Part shown: positions 31,033 through 38,975 of the stretch, one piece after another
Position numbering within the stretch: the first letter of the stretch is position 1
Layout: each line of letters opens with the position of its first letter
Origin: Gordonia iterans
Lineage (GTDB): Bacteria > Actinomycetota > Actinomycetes > Mycobacteriales > Mycobacteriaceae
DNA: 64,000 bases
Direction: 5' to 3'
NCBI RefSeq assembly: GCF_002993285.1
Contig: NZ_CP027433.1
Span: 2,418,001-2,482,000, forward strand
The notes under the pieces: generated by a model
The model's input: only the letters and a program-made list of their open reading frames with translations
Told to the model about the DNA's origin: nothing
Databases searched by the model: none
Made by a program: the position numbers and the translations under genes

Positions 31033-32108
31033 CCGCGCCGTCGGCGCCCGCTCCGGCGCCGGAAGGCAGCGACCGCCGGACCTGGCCGGTACTCGTCCTG
31101 CTGTCGCTGGCCGTTCTTTTGGGCGTCGTCCTGTCGGTGTTCGTCGGATCGGTGACCGTACCTGTCGGCGACACCGCCGCGGTGGTGCTCGGCGACCGCT
31201 CGAATCCGTTCGCGTCGGTGGTGATCGACTTCCGGGTTCCGCGGACCGTCACCGCGCTGGTCGTGGGCGCTGCGCTCGGGCTGGCCGGCATGCAGATGCA
31301 GACCCTCTTCCGGAATCCGCTGGCCGACCCCTACATCTTGGGAGCGAGCTCGGGCGCCTCCCTGGGCGTGGCCCTCGTGGTGCTGCTCGGCGGCACGTCC
31401 GCGGGGGCCTTCACCAGCGGCCTGACCGCGATGGGCCGCAACGGGATGGTGATCGCCGCCGCCGCCGGCGCCGGCCTGGTGCTGGGGATCATTGCGGTGC
31501 TGTCCCGGTGGGTCCGTTCCTCGGTGTCGTTGCTGCTGGTCGGCGTGATGCTGGCTTCGGTCAGCACCGCGGCGGTCTCTGTGCTGCTGACGATGACCAG
31601 ACCGCAACTCGCGCAACAGTTCCTGGAATGGGGCATGGGCACGTTCCGGGCTTCGACCTACCAGGACCTCTGGCTGATGGTGCCGCTGGTGCTCGTCGGG
31701 GTGCTGATCGCCGCACTGACCATCCGGCCGCTCAACGCGCTGCTCCTCGGCGAGGGTTACGCCCGGTCGATGGGCATCCGCATCGGCCCGACCCGGATCC
31801 GGATCATCGTCTCGGCGGCGATCCTGGCCGGGGTCACGACGGCCTTCTGCGGGCCGATCGGCTTCCTCGGGCTGGTGGTGCCGCACCTCGCCCGGTTCGC
31901 GGTCGGCAGTTCCGATCACCGCAAGGTGATGCCGGCGACCCTGCTCGTGGGTGCTCTCCTCGCGCTGATCTGCGGCGTGATCGCCGAGTTGCCGGGCACC
32001 GGGCGGGTGCTTCCGCTGGGCGCCATCACCGCGCTGTTCGGCGCGCCGATGGTGATCGTGGTGCTGATCCGCGCGAGCCGCGGGCGGTTGAGTGGAGTGG
32101 GCATATGA
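31029..32108 (+). CDS. FecCD/BtuC-type ABC permease
   Basis: A 359-residue permease with about ten transmembrane helices. Family marks are FRVPRTVTALVVGAALGLAG, RNPLADPYILGASSGASLGV and the cytoplasmic coupling segment FCGPIGFLGLVVPHLARF. GTG at 31029 overlaps the stop of the binding-protein gene. Works as a homodimer with the ATPase that follows. Confidence 0.93.
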   Translation: MTAPSAPAPAPEGSDRRTWPVLVLLSLAVLLGVVLSVFVGSVTVPVGDTAAVVLGDRSNPFASVVIDFRVPRTVTALVVGAALGLAGMQMQTLFRNPLADPYILGASSGASLGVALVVLLGGTSAGAFTSGLTAMGRNGMVIAAAAGAGLVLGIIAVLSRWVRSSVSLLLVGVMLASVSTAAVSVLLTMTRPQLAQQFLEWGMGTFRASTYQDLWLMVPLVLVGVLIAALTIRPLNALLLGEGYARSMGIRIGPTRIRIIVSAAILAGVTTAFCGPIGFLGLVVPHLARFAVGSSDHRKVMPATLLVGALLALICGVIAELPGTGRVLPLGAITALFGAPMVIVVLIRASRGRLSGVGI

Positions 32109-32133
32109 CGCCGCGGCCCAGCGGGGTGGGCGG

Positions 32134-32985
32134 ATGACCGGCATGGTCCTGGACGATCTGACCATCGGCTATCCGCCCAAGCGGTCGGGGATGCGGGTGC
32201 GCGGGGCGGCGACGATCCTCGCCGCGCACCTGTCGGCGACCGCGGGTCCCGGCCGGCTCACCGCGCTGCTCGGACCGAACGGTTCGGGCAAGTCGACCCT
32301 GCTGCGCACCCTCTGCGGGCTGCAACCCGCGCTGGCCGGACGGGTCCTGATCGACGGGCGCGAGGTGGCCGGCACGAGCACCGCCGACCTGGCCAGATCG
32401 GTCGCCGTGGTGTTGACCGAGCGCGTCGAGACGGGCTTTCTCAGCGTGCGCGAGGTGGTGGCTCTGGGGCGGACCCCCCATCTGGGGGTCTCGGCGCGCA
32501 TGAGCGCCGGCGATCACCGCGTCGTCGACTGGGCGCTGGAGGTGACCGGCACCGCTGGCCTGGCCGGACGGCTCGGCGGCGAACTGTCTGACGGCCAGCG
32601 TCAGCGGGTGATGGCCGCGCGCGCACTCGCCCAGCAGCCGCGGCTGCTGATTCTGGACGAGCCGACGTCGTTCCTGGACGTGCCGTCCCGGGTGGAGTTG
32701 CTCGACATGCTGGCCCGGCTGGCGCGGGAGGAGGATCTCGCGGTGCTCGTGTCCACGCATGAGCTGGAGCTGGCGTTGCGGCTGGCCGACGAGGTGTGGC
32801 TGCTACCGGGCTGCTCGCCGGACGTGCCGGCGGAGGTGCGCGGCCGGTTGCTGACCGGCCCTCCCGAGGCGATCGCCCCGCAGATCGGCACGGTCTTCGA
32901 CCGGGGGAGACTTCGGTTCGACGCGGCCTCTCTGCAGTTCACCCTTGGCGCGCAGACTCGGCCGGGAAAGGTAAACGGAAAGTGA
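32134..32985 (+). CDS. FepC/BtuD-type ABC ATPase
   Basis: A 283-residue ABC ATPase: Walker A GPNGSGKST, signature ELSDGQRQRVMAARALAQQP (Asp in place of the second Gly), Walker B LLILDEPTSFLD, H-loop STHELE. ATG at 32134 is used; it is 25 bases after the permease stop and follows a G-rich GGGGTGGGCGG. The C-terminal ~50 residues (PEAIAPQIGTVFDRGRLRFD) are an extension seen in related systems. Confidence 0.9.
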   Translation: MTGMVLDDLTIGYPPKRSGMRVRGAATILAAHLSATAGPGRLTALLGPNGSGKSTLLRTLCGLQPALAGRVLIDGREVAGTSTADLARSVAVVLTERVETGFLSVREVVALGRTPHLGVSARMSAGDHRVVDWALEVTGTAGLAGRLGGELSDGQRQRVMAARALAQQPRLLILDEPTSFLDVPSRVELLDMLARLAREEDLAVLVSTHELELALRLADEVWLLPGCSPDVPAEVRGRLLTGPPEAIAPQIGTVFDRGRLRFDAASLQFTLGAQTRPGKVNGK

Positions 32986-33069
32986 ACACGCGGGCAACTG
33001 AACTTGACTTGCGCACGTTATTTTGGTTACCTCTAGGTGGACAACAAATGATCGAAGGAGGAGGACGGC

Positions 33070-33225
33070 ATGCCGCATCGCACCGGTTCCGATCTCGTGT
33101 CGAAGGTCCGCGGGTACTCCCGCCGCCTGAATGCCCGGTTCCATCTGAGCGCCACCGACCGCTTGCAGCTGCAGGTGGCGCACACGCCAGTCGCTGTGCT
33201 CGGCGCCCCACGTCGTCGCGGCTGA
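33070..33225 (+). CDS. Small basic ORF, 51 aa
   Basis: ATG at 33070 has a very strong GGAGGAGG 5-12 bases upstream. It encodes a basic, Cys-free peptide beginning MPHRTGSDLVSKVRGYS and ending GAPRRRG. It lies 84 bases after the ABC ATPase and before a bidirectional terminator. The preceding spacer is AT-rich for this genome, with TTGACT 17 bases from TTACCT, a possible promoter. I do not recognise a family. It could be a small regulatory protein or part of the transporter unit; coding is not proven. Confidence 0.5.
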   Translation: MPHRTGSDLVSKVRGYSRRLNARFHLSATDRLQLQVAHTPVAVLGAPRRRG

Positions 33226-33261
33226 ACTGCGTCGTCGCGGCTGAGCGCCGAGAGAATCACC

Positions 33262-33292
33262 GAAGGCCCCCGGTCACCGACCGGGGGCCTTC
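33262..33292. terminator. Bidirectional terminator hairpin
   Basis: A perfect 14-bp stem (GAAGGCCCCCGGTC with 33279-33292) and a 3-base loop ACC, with GAATCACCGAAGG before and CCTTCGTCGTGG after. It sits between the small ORF and the convergent 91-residue gene. Confidence 0.85.
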
Positions 33293-33320
33293 GTCGTGGT
33301 CTCGGGAACCTCGCGCGTCG

Positions 33321-33596
33321 TCAGATCCGCCGTGACGAGGTCAGATGCCACGCACCGCAGCGGCATTCGTAGCAGCGCAGCGTCGGCGGCTTCCTCGAGG
33401 AGCGCCCTACCGCCAGGATCGCGCCGGTGACCGCGGCGAGGGTCGGATAGGCGATCTTCTCCGGGGTCGGACACACCGGCTCGTCGTAGCTGATCGCGGG
33501 CGTGTTCCGGCGGCGCCGGCGCTCCCGTGCGTCCGACCGCGCCTCGATCATCCGGTAGTAGGCCTCGAGTTCGTCATCGTCGAACCCGGAGCTCAT
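33321..33596 (-). CDS. Small zinc-ribbon-like protein, 91 aa
   Basis: Starts at 33596 (MSSGFDDDELEAYYRMIEA), overlapping the adenylate cyclase stop by 4 bases. An acidic then Arg-rich N-terminus leads to CPTPEKIAYPTLAAVTGAI and a C-terminal CYECRCGAWHLTS motif. The CPTPEK...CxxCGAWHLT arrangement recurs in actinobacterial and phage small proteins and looks like a single zinc ribbon. Coupled expression with the cyclase suggests a shared role, but none is known. Confidence 0.7.
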   Translation of the reverse strand: MSSGFDDDELEAYYRMIEARSDARERRRRRNTPAISYDEPVCPTPEKIAYPTLAAVTGAILAVGRSSRKPPTLRCYECRCGAWHLTSSRRI

Positions 33597-34456
33597 CCGC
33601 TCGCGATTCCCTCGCCGCCGTCCTCGTACCGCGGAACGACCCGATAGACCTTCAGCTCTTTGGGAACGCCCTTGGCCCGGAAGCGCTTGTGCTTCGCCGA
33701 ATACGCCTCGGGTCCGGCCAGCTCGAGCGTCGGACCGCTCACGTACACCTCGCCGGCGCCGGCCGCCGCACACACGCGCGCCGCGATGTTCACGTCGATC
33801 CCGAGGAAGTCGTCGCCGACGGCACGCGGCGCCCCGGTGTGCACCCCCGCGCGCAGGGCCGGCCGGTAGGCGTCCACCCGGATCGCACTCACCGCTCCGG
33901 TGGCTTCGTGGGCGGCCGCGATCGCTTCGGCGCCGTCGGCGAAGACCGCCATCATCCCGTCCCCGAGAGTCTTGACCACCTGTCCCCCACGGTCGGTGAT
34001 CACCCGTTCGCACGCGTCGTTCACGGCGTGCATCAGTTCGAGCACGCGGTCGTCGCCCACGCGCAGGGCCCACCGCGAGAAGTCGACGAGATCGGTGAAC
34101 AGGATCGTCACCGGGGTGGGCTCCGACGGATCCGGCGCCTTTCGCCCGGTCAGCGACCGCCAGACCCCGACGGTCGCGAGGCCCAGTTCCCGCACCGCGC
34201 TCGGTCGGTCGCCGTTGACGTCCTCGATCGCCCTGGAGAGGCGGTCAAGCGAGGTCATCCGCCCGGTGACCGGCTCGGCGGGGGCGAGGCGGCGGGCGAA
34301 TTGTGCGGCCCGCACGATCGGCGCGCTGGCATCGGTCCGCGCGAGCAGTGCGCCGGCCCGCTGCAGCGGCGACGGCGCCTCGAGGTCGGGCGTCATCGGC
34401 GTCACGGCACCGGTCCGTGCAGCCCTGCCGTCGTCGTCTTCACCGGATGCCCTCAC
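33593..34456 (-). CDS. Class III adenylate/guanylate cyclase
   Basis: A 287-residue soluble protein. Residues ~1-110 are an alpha-helical region without a recognised domain. Residues ~115-275 are the class III catalytic domain: TILFTDLVDFSRWA (metal Asp), VVKTLGDGMMAVF (second metal Asp), GIDVNIAARVCAAAGAGEV (transition-state Asn/Arg region), and KGVPKELKVYRV. The usual substrate-specifying Lys/Asp pair cannot be assigned with certainty. No membrane segments. Expected to make cAMP. Confidence 0.87.
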   Translation of the reverse strand: MRASGEDDDGRAARTGAVTPMTPDLEAPSPLQRAGALLARTDASAPIVRAAQFARRLAPAEPVTGRMTSLDRLSRAIEDVNGDRPSAVRELGLATVGVWRSLTGRKAPDPSEPTPVTILFTDLVDFSRWALRVGDDRVLELMHAVNDACERVITDRGGQVVKTLGDGMMAVFADGAEAIAAAHEATGAVSAIRVDAYRPALRAGVHTGAPRAVGDDFLGIDVNIAARVCAAAGAGEVYVSGPTLELAGPEAYSAKHKRFRAKGVPKELKVYRVVPRYEDGGEGIASG

Positions 34457-34467
34457 GAACAGAGAGT

Positions 34468-35619
34468 CTAGTCCGAGGCCCCGGCCCGCGACTCATGCGA
34501 AGCGACCGTGTGTGCCCGGGCCTCGGCACGGTTCGCACGAACGCTGGAGATCATCGCGGCGCCGATGAAGGTGACCCCTACCAGGCCGGTGATCACCTCG
34601 TTCACCTCGAACTTCAGGCTGACCAGGAGGATGGTGGCCAGCGCCCCGATCGCCCAGTGCGCACCGTTGGCCAGGTACCGGTATTCGGCCAGCGTGCCGG
34701 CGCGCACCAAATAGACCGTGATCGACCGAACGAACATCGCGCCGATGAATCCCAGGCCGAGCGCGATGATGATCGGATCGGAGGTGATCGCGAAGGCGCC
34801 GATCACGCCGTCGAAGGAGAACGACGCATCCAGCACCTCCAGGTAGAGGAACAGGAAGAAGGCGGCCTTGCCGGCCACTGGAACGGGCGTGGGCCGCGGA
34901 TGCGAACGCTCCTCACCGCCGTCGGCGGCAGGCCACACCTCGGTCTCCTCGCCGACCGTCGATTGTTGTCCCGCCTCGGCGAAGAGACTGGTCAAGCCCT
35001 GGATCACCAGATAGAGCAGCATGCCGATGAGGCCTGCGGTGAGCACGGTGGCCCGCTCGTGGGGACCGACGAGCCCCGCGCCGCCCAGGAGCGCGAGCAA
35101 CGCGACCACCACCGCGGCGTGCCGGATGCGACCGATCCGGGCGAGCCGGTATTCGACGAACCGGCCCCAGAACTCGCGATCGCCGTCGAACAGGTAGTCG
35201 AGGAAGATCATCAGCAGGAACATGCCGCCCAGCGCAGCGATCTGCGGATGCGCAGCAGTGAGGATGGTCTCGTAGCTGGGATTGTCGGGCGTCTCGTGTG
35301 CGGGCGGATTGAGCGCCAGTTCCAGGGCGGCGGCCGGAGCCAGCCCCGCCGTCGCCCATACGATCACGAGCGGAAACAGCACCCGCATCCCGAACACGGC
35401 GATCAGGACGCCGACGGTCAGGAACATCCGCTGCCAGAACAGACTCATCCGCTGCAGGATCGTCGCGTTCATCACGGCGTTGTCGAAGGAGAGTGACACC
35501 TCCAGAACACCGAGGATGGCGCAGAGCAGAAAGGCGCTCGGGCCGCCGTAGAGATACGCGACGATCAGCGAGGCGAGGGTGATGATCACCGAGAGCGCGA
35601 AGGTCCGGACCGCCATCAT
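34468..35619 (-). CDS. DUF475/TerC-like integral membrane protein
   Basis: A 383-residue protein with about nine membrane segments. Two inverted-repeat motifs, EVSLSFDNAVMNATIL near residue 40 and EVLDASFSFDGVIGAFAIT near residue 285, each carry intramembrane acidic residues as in TerC-family metal transporters. A soluble loop (~residues 200-255, Glu/Pro-rich) joins the halves. Its start (35619) overlaps the upstream small zinc-finger gene. A metal-ion (Mn/Ca) export or tellurite-associated role is inferred from the superfamily only. Confidence 0.85.
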   Translation of the reverse strand: MMAVRTFALSVIITLASLIVAYLYGGPSAFLLCAILGVLEVSLSFDNAVMNATILQRMSLFWQRMFLTVGVLIAVFGMRVLFPLVIVWATAGLAPAAALELALNPPAHETPDNPSYETILTAAHPQIAALGGMFLLMIFLDYLFDGDREFWGRFVEYRLARIGRIRHAAVVVALLALLGGAGLVGPHERATVLTAGLIGMLLYLVIQGLTSLFAEAGQQSTVGEETEVWPAADGGEERSHPRPTPVPVAGKAAFFLFLYLEVLDASFSFDGVIGAFAITSDPIIIALGLGFIGAMFVRSITVYLVRAGTLAEYRYLANGAHWAIGALATILLVSLKFEVNEVITGLVGVTFIGAAMISSVRANRAEARAHTVASHESRAGASD

Positions 35620-35954
35620 CGCAGCCGCTCCGCCTCCCGGGCCAGCGCGATCAGGTCGGTCGCCATCTCGGCGAGGGCGTCGCGGTCCTCCCCCTCGGCC
35701 AACGCGGTGTGCAGGTCCTCCGCCGCGCACCGCAATGCGAACATCCGGTCGCCGAGCGCGCCGGCCTCCTCCGGGGAGAGGATCAGCGCGTCGGCGGGAA
35801 TACCGGTGCCCTCGGTGAGCGTTCTCTGTTCGTACGCGCGTTGCCGGCACGAGCGCTTGCAGTACTTGCGGCGGCGTCCGCGGTCGGAGTCGACCATCTC
35901 GCGTCCGCACCACGCACAGGAGTACGAGCGCCTTCGGGTCGTCGTTTCGGGCAC
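35616..35954 (-). CDS. Small treble-clef-like zinc-finger protein, 112 aa
   Basis: GTG at 35954 begins MPETTTRRRSYSCAWCGREM. Four cysteines (CAWC...KYCKRSC) followed by RQRAYEQR give a zinc knuckle of a type common in actinobacterial small proteins; the C-terminal half is an acidic helix (AEDLHTALAEGEDRDALAEMATDLIALAREAERLR). The stop overlaps the DUF475 gene by 4 bases, indicating an operon. Possibly a nucleic-acid-binding partner; function unknown. Confidence 0.72.
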   Translation of the reverse strand: MPETTTRRRSYSCAWCGREMVDSDRGRRRKYCKRSCRQRAYEQRTLTEGTGIPADALILSPEEAGALGDRMFALRCAAEDLHTALAEGEDRDALAEMATDLIALAREAERLR

Positions 35955-36085
35955 ACGGGAGACGTTACTCGCCCACCGGCGTGTTCCGGACGCGGCGCTC
36001 GGGTGACCCCCACCGGCGCGGAGCGTACGATGGTTCTGTTGACCTGAAGTGAGGGAAACCCTGACGATGAGAGAAAAGGGGCTAC

Positions 36086-36430
36086 ATGGCTGATCGAGTA
36101 CTCCGTGGAAGCCGTATGGGTGCGGTGAGCTACGAGACCGACCGCGATCACGACCTCGCGCCACGCCGGATCGTGCAGTACCGCACGGACAACGGCGAGA
36201 TCTTCGACATCCCGTTCGCCGACGACGCCGAGGTCCCGTCGAAGTGGCCGTGCAAGAACGGCATGGAGGGCACCATCCTGGAGGGCGCCGAGCCCGACGA
36301 GAAGAAGGTCAAGCCCCCGCGCACCCACTGGGACATGCTGCTGGAGCGCCGCTCCGAGGAGGAGCTCGAGGAGCTCCTGAAGGAGCGAATGGCGCTGCTG
36401 CAGAAGCGCCGCCGCGGCGGCACCGCCTGA
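36086..36430 (+). CDS. rbpA: RNA polymerase-binding protein RbpA
   Basis: A 114-residue transcription activator of actinobacteria that binds the beta subunit and principal sigma factors and stabilises the open complex. MADRVLRGSRMGAVSYETDRDHDLAPR (positions 1-27; core tail, RPBCD start) leads to a beta-barrel core (RRIVQYRTDNGEIFDIPF) and the sigma-interaction helices RTHWDMLLERRSEEELEELL. The core has a single Cys (WPCKNGMEG), so it is a zinc-free type. It corresponds to Rv2050 in conserved order with ppm1. Confidence 0.96.
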   Translation: MADRVLRGSRMGAVSYETDRDHDLAPRRIVQYRTDNGEIFDIPFADDAEVPSKWPCKNGMEGTILEGAEPDEKKVKPPRTHWDMLLERRSEEELEELLKERMALLQKRRRGGTA

Positions 36431-36460
36431 GGGTCGCGACTCCGCTCGACCGACGACGAT

Positions 36461-36491
36461 GCGCCCGGACCGATACGGTCCGGGCGCTTTC
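36461..36491. terminator. Terminator after rbpA
   Basis: A perfect 12-bp stem (GCGCCCGGACCG with 36476-36487), 3-base loop ATA, followed by TTTC. It lies between convergent rbpA and ppm1 and can serve both. Confidence 0.85.
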
Positions 36492-36520
36492 GGCCTTCTG
36501 ATCGAGCCGTCTCGGCGTCG

Positions 36521-37297
36521 CTACGTGCGGAAGCGGGCGGTCCGGCCCTGCCAGCCCCAGCGGGCGACGTTGAAGAACGACTCGGCGATCACCCCGCCGT
36601 CCATCTTGGACTCGCCGATCTCGCGCTCGGTGAAGGTGATCGGCACCTCTCTGACCGTGAAACCGCGCTGGAGTGTGCGCCAGGCGAGGTCGATCTGGAA
36701 ACAGTAGCCGGCCGACTCGACGTCGTCGAGCCCGATCGCCCGCAGAACCGGAGCGCGGTAGGCGCGGTAACCGGCCGTGATGTCGCGGATGCCGGTGCCG
36801 AGCGCGAGCCGCGCATAGGTGTTCGCGCCCTTGGACAGGATCTCGCGGCGCTTGGGCCAATTCACCAATCGCCCGCCCGGGACGTAGCGCGACCCGATCA
36901 CCAGGTCCGCGCCGTCGTTGATGCCCTCGAGAAGTCGATGCAGTTGCTCCGGCGCGTGACTGCCGTCGGCGTCCATCTCGACGATGACCGGGTAGTCCCG
37001 CTCCAGACCCCAGGCGAAGCCGGCCAGGTAGGCCTTGCCCAGACCGTCCTTGACGGTGCGATGCATCACGTGGATGCGCTGGGCCGCGTCGGCCGCGGCG
37101 AGTTCTTCGGCGACGTCGCCGGTGCCGTCGGGGCTGGAGTCGTCGACCACGAGCACGTGAATGTCGCTCAGCGACTCCAGGAGCCTGCCGATGATCACCG
37201 GCAGGTTCTCGCGCTCGTTGAACGTGGGGATCACAACGAGTCCACCGGCGCCCTGCGGCCCGACGACCTGCTCGGCTCCCTGTCGACTACCCGTCAT
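36521..37297 (-). CDS. ppm1: Polyprenol monophosphomannose synthase
   Basis: A 258-residue GT2 glycosyltransferase that transfers mannose from GDP-mannose to polyprenyl phosphate, the donor for lipomannan, lipoarabinomannan and protein mannosylation. GT-A motifs are [25 protein letters not shown] and [13 protein letters not shown] (DxD), and the membrane-proximal end contains [18 protein letters not shown]. In M. tuberculosis the enzyme is fused behind Lnt; here it is a separate gene overlapping the 3' end of lnt by 11 bases. Confidence 0.95.
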   Translation of the reverse strand: MTGSRQGAEQVVGPQGAGGLVVIPTFNERENLPVIIGRLLESLSDIHVLVVDDSSPDGTGDVAEELAAADAAQRIHVMHRTVKDGLGKAYLAGFAWGLERDYPVIVEMDADGSHAPEQLHRLLEGINDGADLVIGSRYVPGGRLVNWPKRREILSKGANTYARLALGTGIRDITAGYRAYRAPVLRAIGLDDVESAGYCFQIDLAWRTLQRGFTVREVPITFTEREIGESKMDGGVIAESFFNVARWGWQGRTARFRT

Positions 37298-38975
37298 GCT
37301 CTGACCCCTCGTCTACTCCCGCCCGGCGTCCGCCGAACGTATCGAACCTAGTATGTCGCGCCACCGCGACCAAAAATCCGCCGATTCCGGCGATCACCAT
37401 AAGCACTTGGGGCCACGGTCCGAGCGTCACTGCGAGCGTGTTCCCGGTACGCAGCGGCAGGTCGGCGGTCAGGATCGCCGGGGTGAAGATCTCGCTGTTC
37501 GAGAGCATCTTCCCGTCCGGGGTGATGAGCGCGCTGACGCCGCTGGTGGCGACCACCGCGACGCTGCGTCCGGTCTCGACCGCCCGGACCTGCGACATGG
37601 CGAGTTGCTGGTAGGTCATGTCGGTGTGGCCGAAGGTCGCGTTGTTGGTGGGAACGAAGAGCAGTTGCGCCCCGTCGCGCACCGCCTGCCGGGGCGAGCG
37701 GTCGAAGGCGACCTCCCAGCAGGTCGAGACCCCGAGCAGCACGGAGCCCTCTCCGGTGTTCACCGGCACCACCGCCGGTCCGGTGCCTGCGCGGAAGTTG
37801 CCGGCCCGGTCGGCATACGACGAGAAGACGGAGAAGAAGCTGCGCCAGGGCAGGTACTCGCCGAACGGCTGGATGATGTGCTTGTCGTACCGGGCCGACG
37901 GTGCGGGTGCGGCCAGACCGTTCTCGGTCTCCCAGACCAGCACGGTGTTGGTCGGCCCGTCGTCGCCGGTCACGGGGCGCTCGCCCGCCAGGAGGGTGCC
38001 GAAGACCACCGGGACGCCGGTGGCGTTGACGGCGGCCTGGATCACCCGGGCCGCGTCTACGTTGTCCAGCGGGGAGATGTCCGAGGCGTTCTCCGGCCAC
38101 AGCACCACCTGCGGCCGCTTCCGCTTGCCGCTGTCGACGTCCTCGGCCAGCCGGACGGTCTCCCGGAAGTGGTTGTCGAGCACGGCGCGCCGTTGTGCGT
38201 TGAAGTCCAGTCCCATCCGCGGCACGTTGCCCTGCACGGCCGCCACAGCCAGTGTCGGACCGCCGGTGGGCGACGGCGCGGTACCCAGCGCCGTCCCGGC
38301 CAGCCCCGTCGGCACGACGACGCAGGCCGCCGCGGCAACGAGGGCCAGGTACTCGTCCCGTGAACGCCTGTTCCCGGATCCCTCCGCCGCGGATCTGGCC
38401 AGCACGATGAGCAGCGCCGCCGCACCTGCGCCGACGAGGGCGAGCGCGAAGCTCAGTCCGGGGACCCCGAACCAGCCCGCGATCGGCAAGAAGATCCCCT
38501 CGGTCTGACTGAATGCGGCTGCGCCCCAGGGGAAGCCGCCGAACGGGAACGACGACCGCAACCATTCGATCACCACCCAGCAGAGGGCGAACCACAACGG
38601 TGCGGCGGCGGGCGGGGCGAGCCGCATCGTCACCGCCGCCATCGCGCCGAAGAGGGCCAGGTAGGCCGAGAGCGCCACCGACAACGCGATCCACGGCAGG
38701 GCCCCCACGAACTCCCCGATCCACGGCAGGAGCGGCAGGAAGAACGCCACGCCGAAGACGAAGCCGGTGAGCGCCGCACTGCGGGCCCTCGGGCGTCCGA
38801 GCGCGAGGCACGCGTACAGGATGCCCAGAGACACCGGGGCCAGCAGCCACAGACCGATCGGCGGGAACGCCAGATACATCAAGACCCCGGCGACGGCCGC
38901 GGCCAGCAGGCGCACCACCGCCTGCGGCAGCGTGAGAGGACCGAGGTCGACGGTCGGCGCAGCTCCCGCGGTCAC
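37287..38975 (-). CDS. lnt: Apolipoprotein N-acyltransferase
   Basis: A 562-residue membrane enzyme that N-acylates the lipoprotein Cys after signal cleavage. About seven N-terminal helices, then a nitrilase-type domain (~residues 230-500) with the catalytic triad Glu ([10 protein letters not shown]), Lys ([15 protein letters not shown]) and Cys ([10 protein letters not shown]), and a final helix near 530. It serves lipoproteins such as UrtA and the metal-chelate binding protein in this window. GTG start at 38975 overlaps the amidohydrolase stop. Confidence 0.95.
   Translation of the reverse strand: MTAGAAPTVDLGPLTLPQAVVRLLAAAVAGVLMYLAFPPIGLWLLAPVSLGILYACLALGRPRARSAALTGFVFGVAFFLPLLPWIGEFVGALPWIALSVALSAYLALFGAMAAVTMRLAPPAAAPLWFALCWVVIEWLRSSFPFGGFPWGAAAFSQTEGIFLPIAGWFGVPGLSFALALVGAGAAALLIVLARSAAEGSGNRRSRDEYLALVAAAACVVVPTGLAGTALGTAPSPTGGPTLAVAAVQGNVPRMGLDFNAQRRAVLDNHFRETVRLAEDVDSGKRKRPQVVLWPENASDISPLDNVDAARVIQAAVNATGVPVVFGTLLAGERPVTGDDGPTNTVLVWETENGLAAPAPSARYDKHIIQPFGEYLPWRSFFSVFSSYADRAGNFRAGTGPAVVPVNTGEGSVLLGVSTCWEVAFDRSPRQAVRDGAQLLFVPTNNATFGHTDMTYQQLAMSQVRAVETGRSVAVVATSGVSALITPDGKMLSNSEIFTPAILTADLPLRTGNTLAVTLGPWPQVLMVIAGIGGFLVAVARHTRFDTFGGRRAGVDEGSEHDG

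Noticed and set aside
33006-33050. Possible IdeR/DtxR iron box upstream of the 51-codon ORF (TTTGGTTACCTCTAGGTGG)
   Set aside because: Only the left half resembles the consensus half-site; the right half does not match, so it is not called.
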